Below, one piece after another: positions 38,557 to 39,004 of a stretch of 39,004 bases of DNA; position 1 is the stretch's first letter, and the number at the start of each line of letters is the position of its first letter. The position numbers and the translations under genes were made by a program. This DNA is from Clostridium sp. CAG:138 (lineage in GTDB: Bacteria; Bacillota; Clostridia; Christensenellales; CAG-138). Location of the stretch: positions 53,533 to 92,536 of the forward strand of contig FR879709.1 of NCBI GenBank assembly GCA_000435055.1. Reading direction: 5' to 3'. Under the pieces are notes generated by a model. It searched no databases, was not told the DNA's origin, and saw nothing but the letters and a program-made list of their open reading frames with translations.

Positions 38557-39004
38557 ATGACAGATTCAAAAGAAATGATAAAAAAACTGGGTTTGACCCC
38601 GAACAAGGCTCTGGGGCAGAATTTTCTTATCGATACCGAAGCGATAAGCCGCATTGCAGCGCTTGCAGACTGCCAAGGCGAAAACGTGCTTGAAATCGGT
38701 CCCGGGCTCGGTGCATTGACATCCGCTCTTTCGGAAAAAGCGAAAAATCTGCTTGCGGTTGAAATAGACCGTACACTTGTCGGAATTCTTGCGGATGAAT
38801 TCGCGGATAAACGCAGCGTGCAGCTCCTTTGCAGCGATTTTCTGAAGCTTCCGCCTGCAAAAATCTCCGATGCATTCGGCGGAGAGGCTTTTACTGTTGC
38901 TGCAAATCTTCCGTACTATATAACATCACCTATTTGTATGCGGCTGATTGAATCCGGACTCCCTGTAAAGCGCATGGTGCTTATGATGCAGGTTGAAGCA
39001 GCAG
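38557..39004 (+). CDS. rsmA: 16S rRNA dimethyladenosine transferase RsmA (KsgA), N-terminal part
   Basis: RsmA dimethylates two adjacent adenines near the 3' end of 16S rRNA late in small-subunit assembly. The first 149 residues are in the window; the gene runs off the right edge. Seen are LGLTPNKALGQNFLID (family N-terminus), the SAM-binding motif VLEIGPGLGALT (about 44-55), VEIDRTL with the acidic ribose ligand, and the catalytic motif NLPYYITSPI (117-126). The ATG at 38557 gives the expected N-terminal length; another ATG at 38575 also lacks a ribosome binding site. The promoter at 38521-38549 suggests that the mRNA begins at the start codon. Confidence 0.95.
   Translation, partial: MTDSKEMIKKLGLTPNKALGQNFLIDTEAISRIAALADCQGENVLEIGPGLGALTSALSEKAKNLLAVEIDRTLVGILADEFADKRSVQLLCSDFLKLPPAKISDAFGGEAFTVAANLPYYITSPICMRLIESGLPVKRMVLMMQVEAA

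Overview
The window looks like chromosomal DNA from a spore-forming, Gram-positive anaerobe of the Clostridia (Firmicutes) with a base composition near 50% GC. The reasons are a YunB sporulation gene, a secreted protease with a type I dockerin, a MecA-type penicillin-binding protein, a NadD/RsfS cluster, the NifS-ThiI pair without a rhodanese domain on ThiI, strong AGGAGG ribosome binding sites and sigma-A promoters with 17-bp spacers. No rRNA, tRNA, CRISPR array, insertion sequence or phage gene was found. Species cannot be told from the sequence alone.

Layout. 1-4 kb (minus strand): the start of a family 2 glycosyltransferase, a small lipoprotein, nicotinate phosphoribosyltransferase, a DUF1292 protein and class II fructose-bisphosphate aldolase. 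4-8.3 kb (minus): two surface or secreted proteins, a leucine-rich-repeat lipoprotein and a dockerin-bearing zinc metalloprotease. 8.4-11 kb (minus): RarA and a PRPP synthase. 11-13.5 kb (minus): an operon of three paralogous lipoproteins of a family I do not recognise. 13.7-17.6 kb: YunB and a class A PBP, divergent. 17.8-21.2 kb (plus): cysteine desulfurase, ThiI and a DUF3298-like secreted protein. 21.3-25.7 kb (minus): a COG3910-type ATPase, then a probable envelope-glycan group (GT2-GtrA fusion, two phosphodiester glycosidase paralogues and a 2-TM protein). 26.1-27.3 kb (plus): an aminotransferase. 27.5-32.9 kb (minus): an ABC transporter with its two-component system. 33.1-34.9 kb (minus): RsfS and a NadD-YqeK fusion. 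34.9-39 kb: a membrane protein, a PBP2a-like transpeptidase and the start of RsmA.

How the genes work together. NAD synthesis is represented by nicotinate phosphoribosyltransferase, by PRPP synthase (which makes its co-substrate) and by NadD. NifS should supply sulfur to ThiI for 4-thiouridine in tRNA. The two PBPs build peptidoglycan. The response regulator probably drives the ABC transporter through a pair of 7-bp direct repeats, 11 bp apart, that overlap the -35 region of the transporter promoter.

The most unusual signals are regulatory. NadD-YqeK and RsmA have near-consensus promoters placed so that transcription should begin on the ATG itself (leaderless mRNAs), whereas most neighbouring genes carry strong Shine-Dalgarno sequences. 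There are also a large nested inverted repeat between rsfS and the response regulator gene, a branched inverted-repeat leader before nifS, a three-copy 14-bp repeat carrying Shine-Dalgarno-like cores before the PBP2a-like gene, and a leader before the aminotransferase that could both attenuate transcription and hide the ribosome binding site. All structures and promoters were read by eye and not computed.
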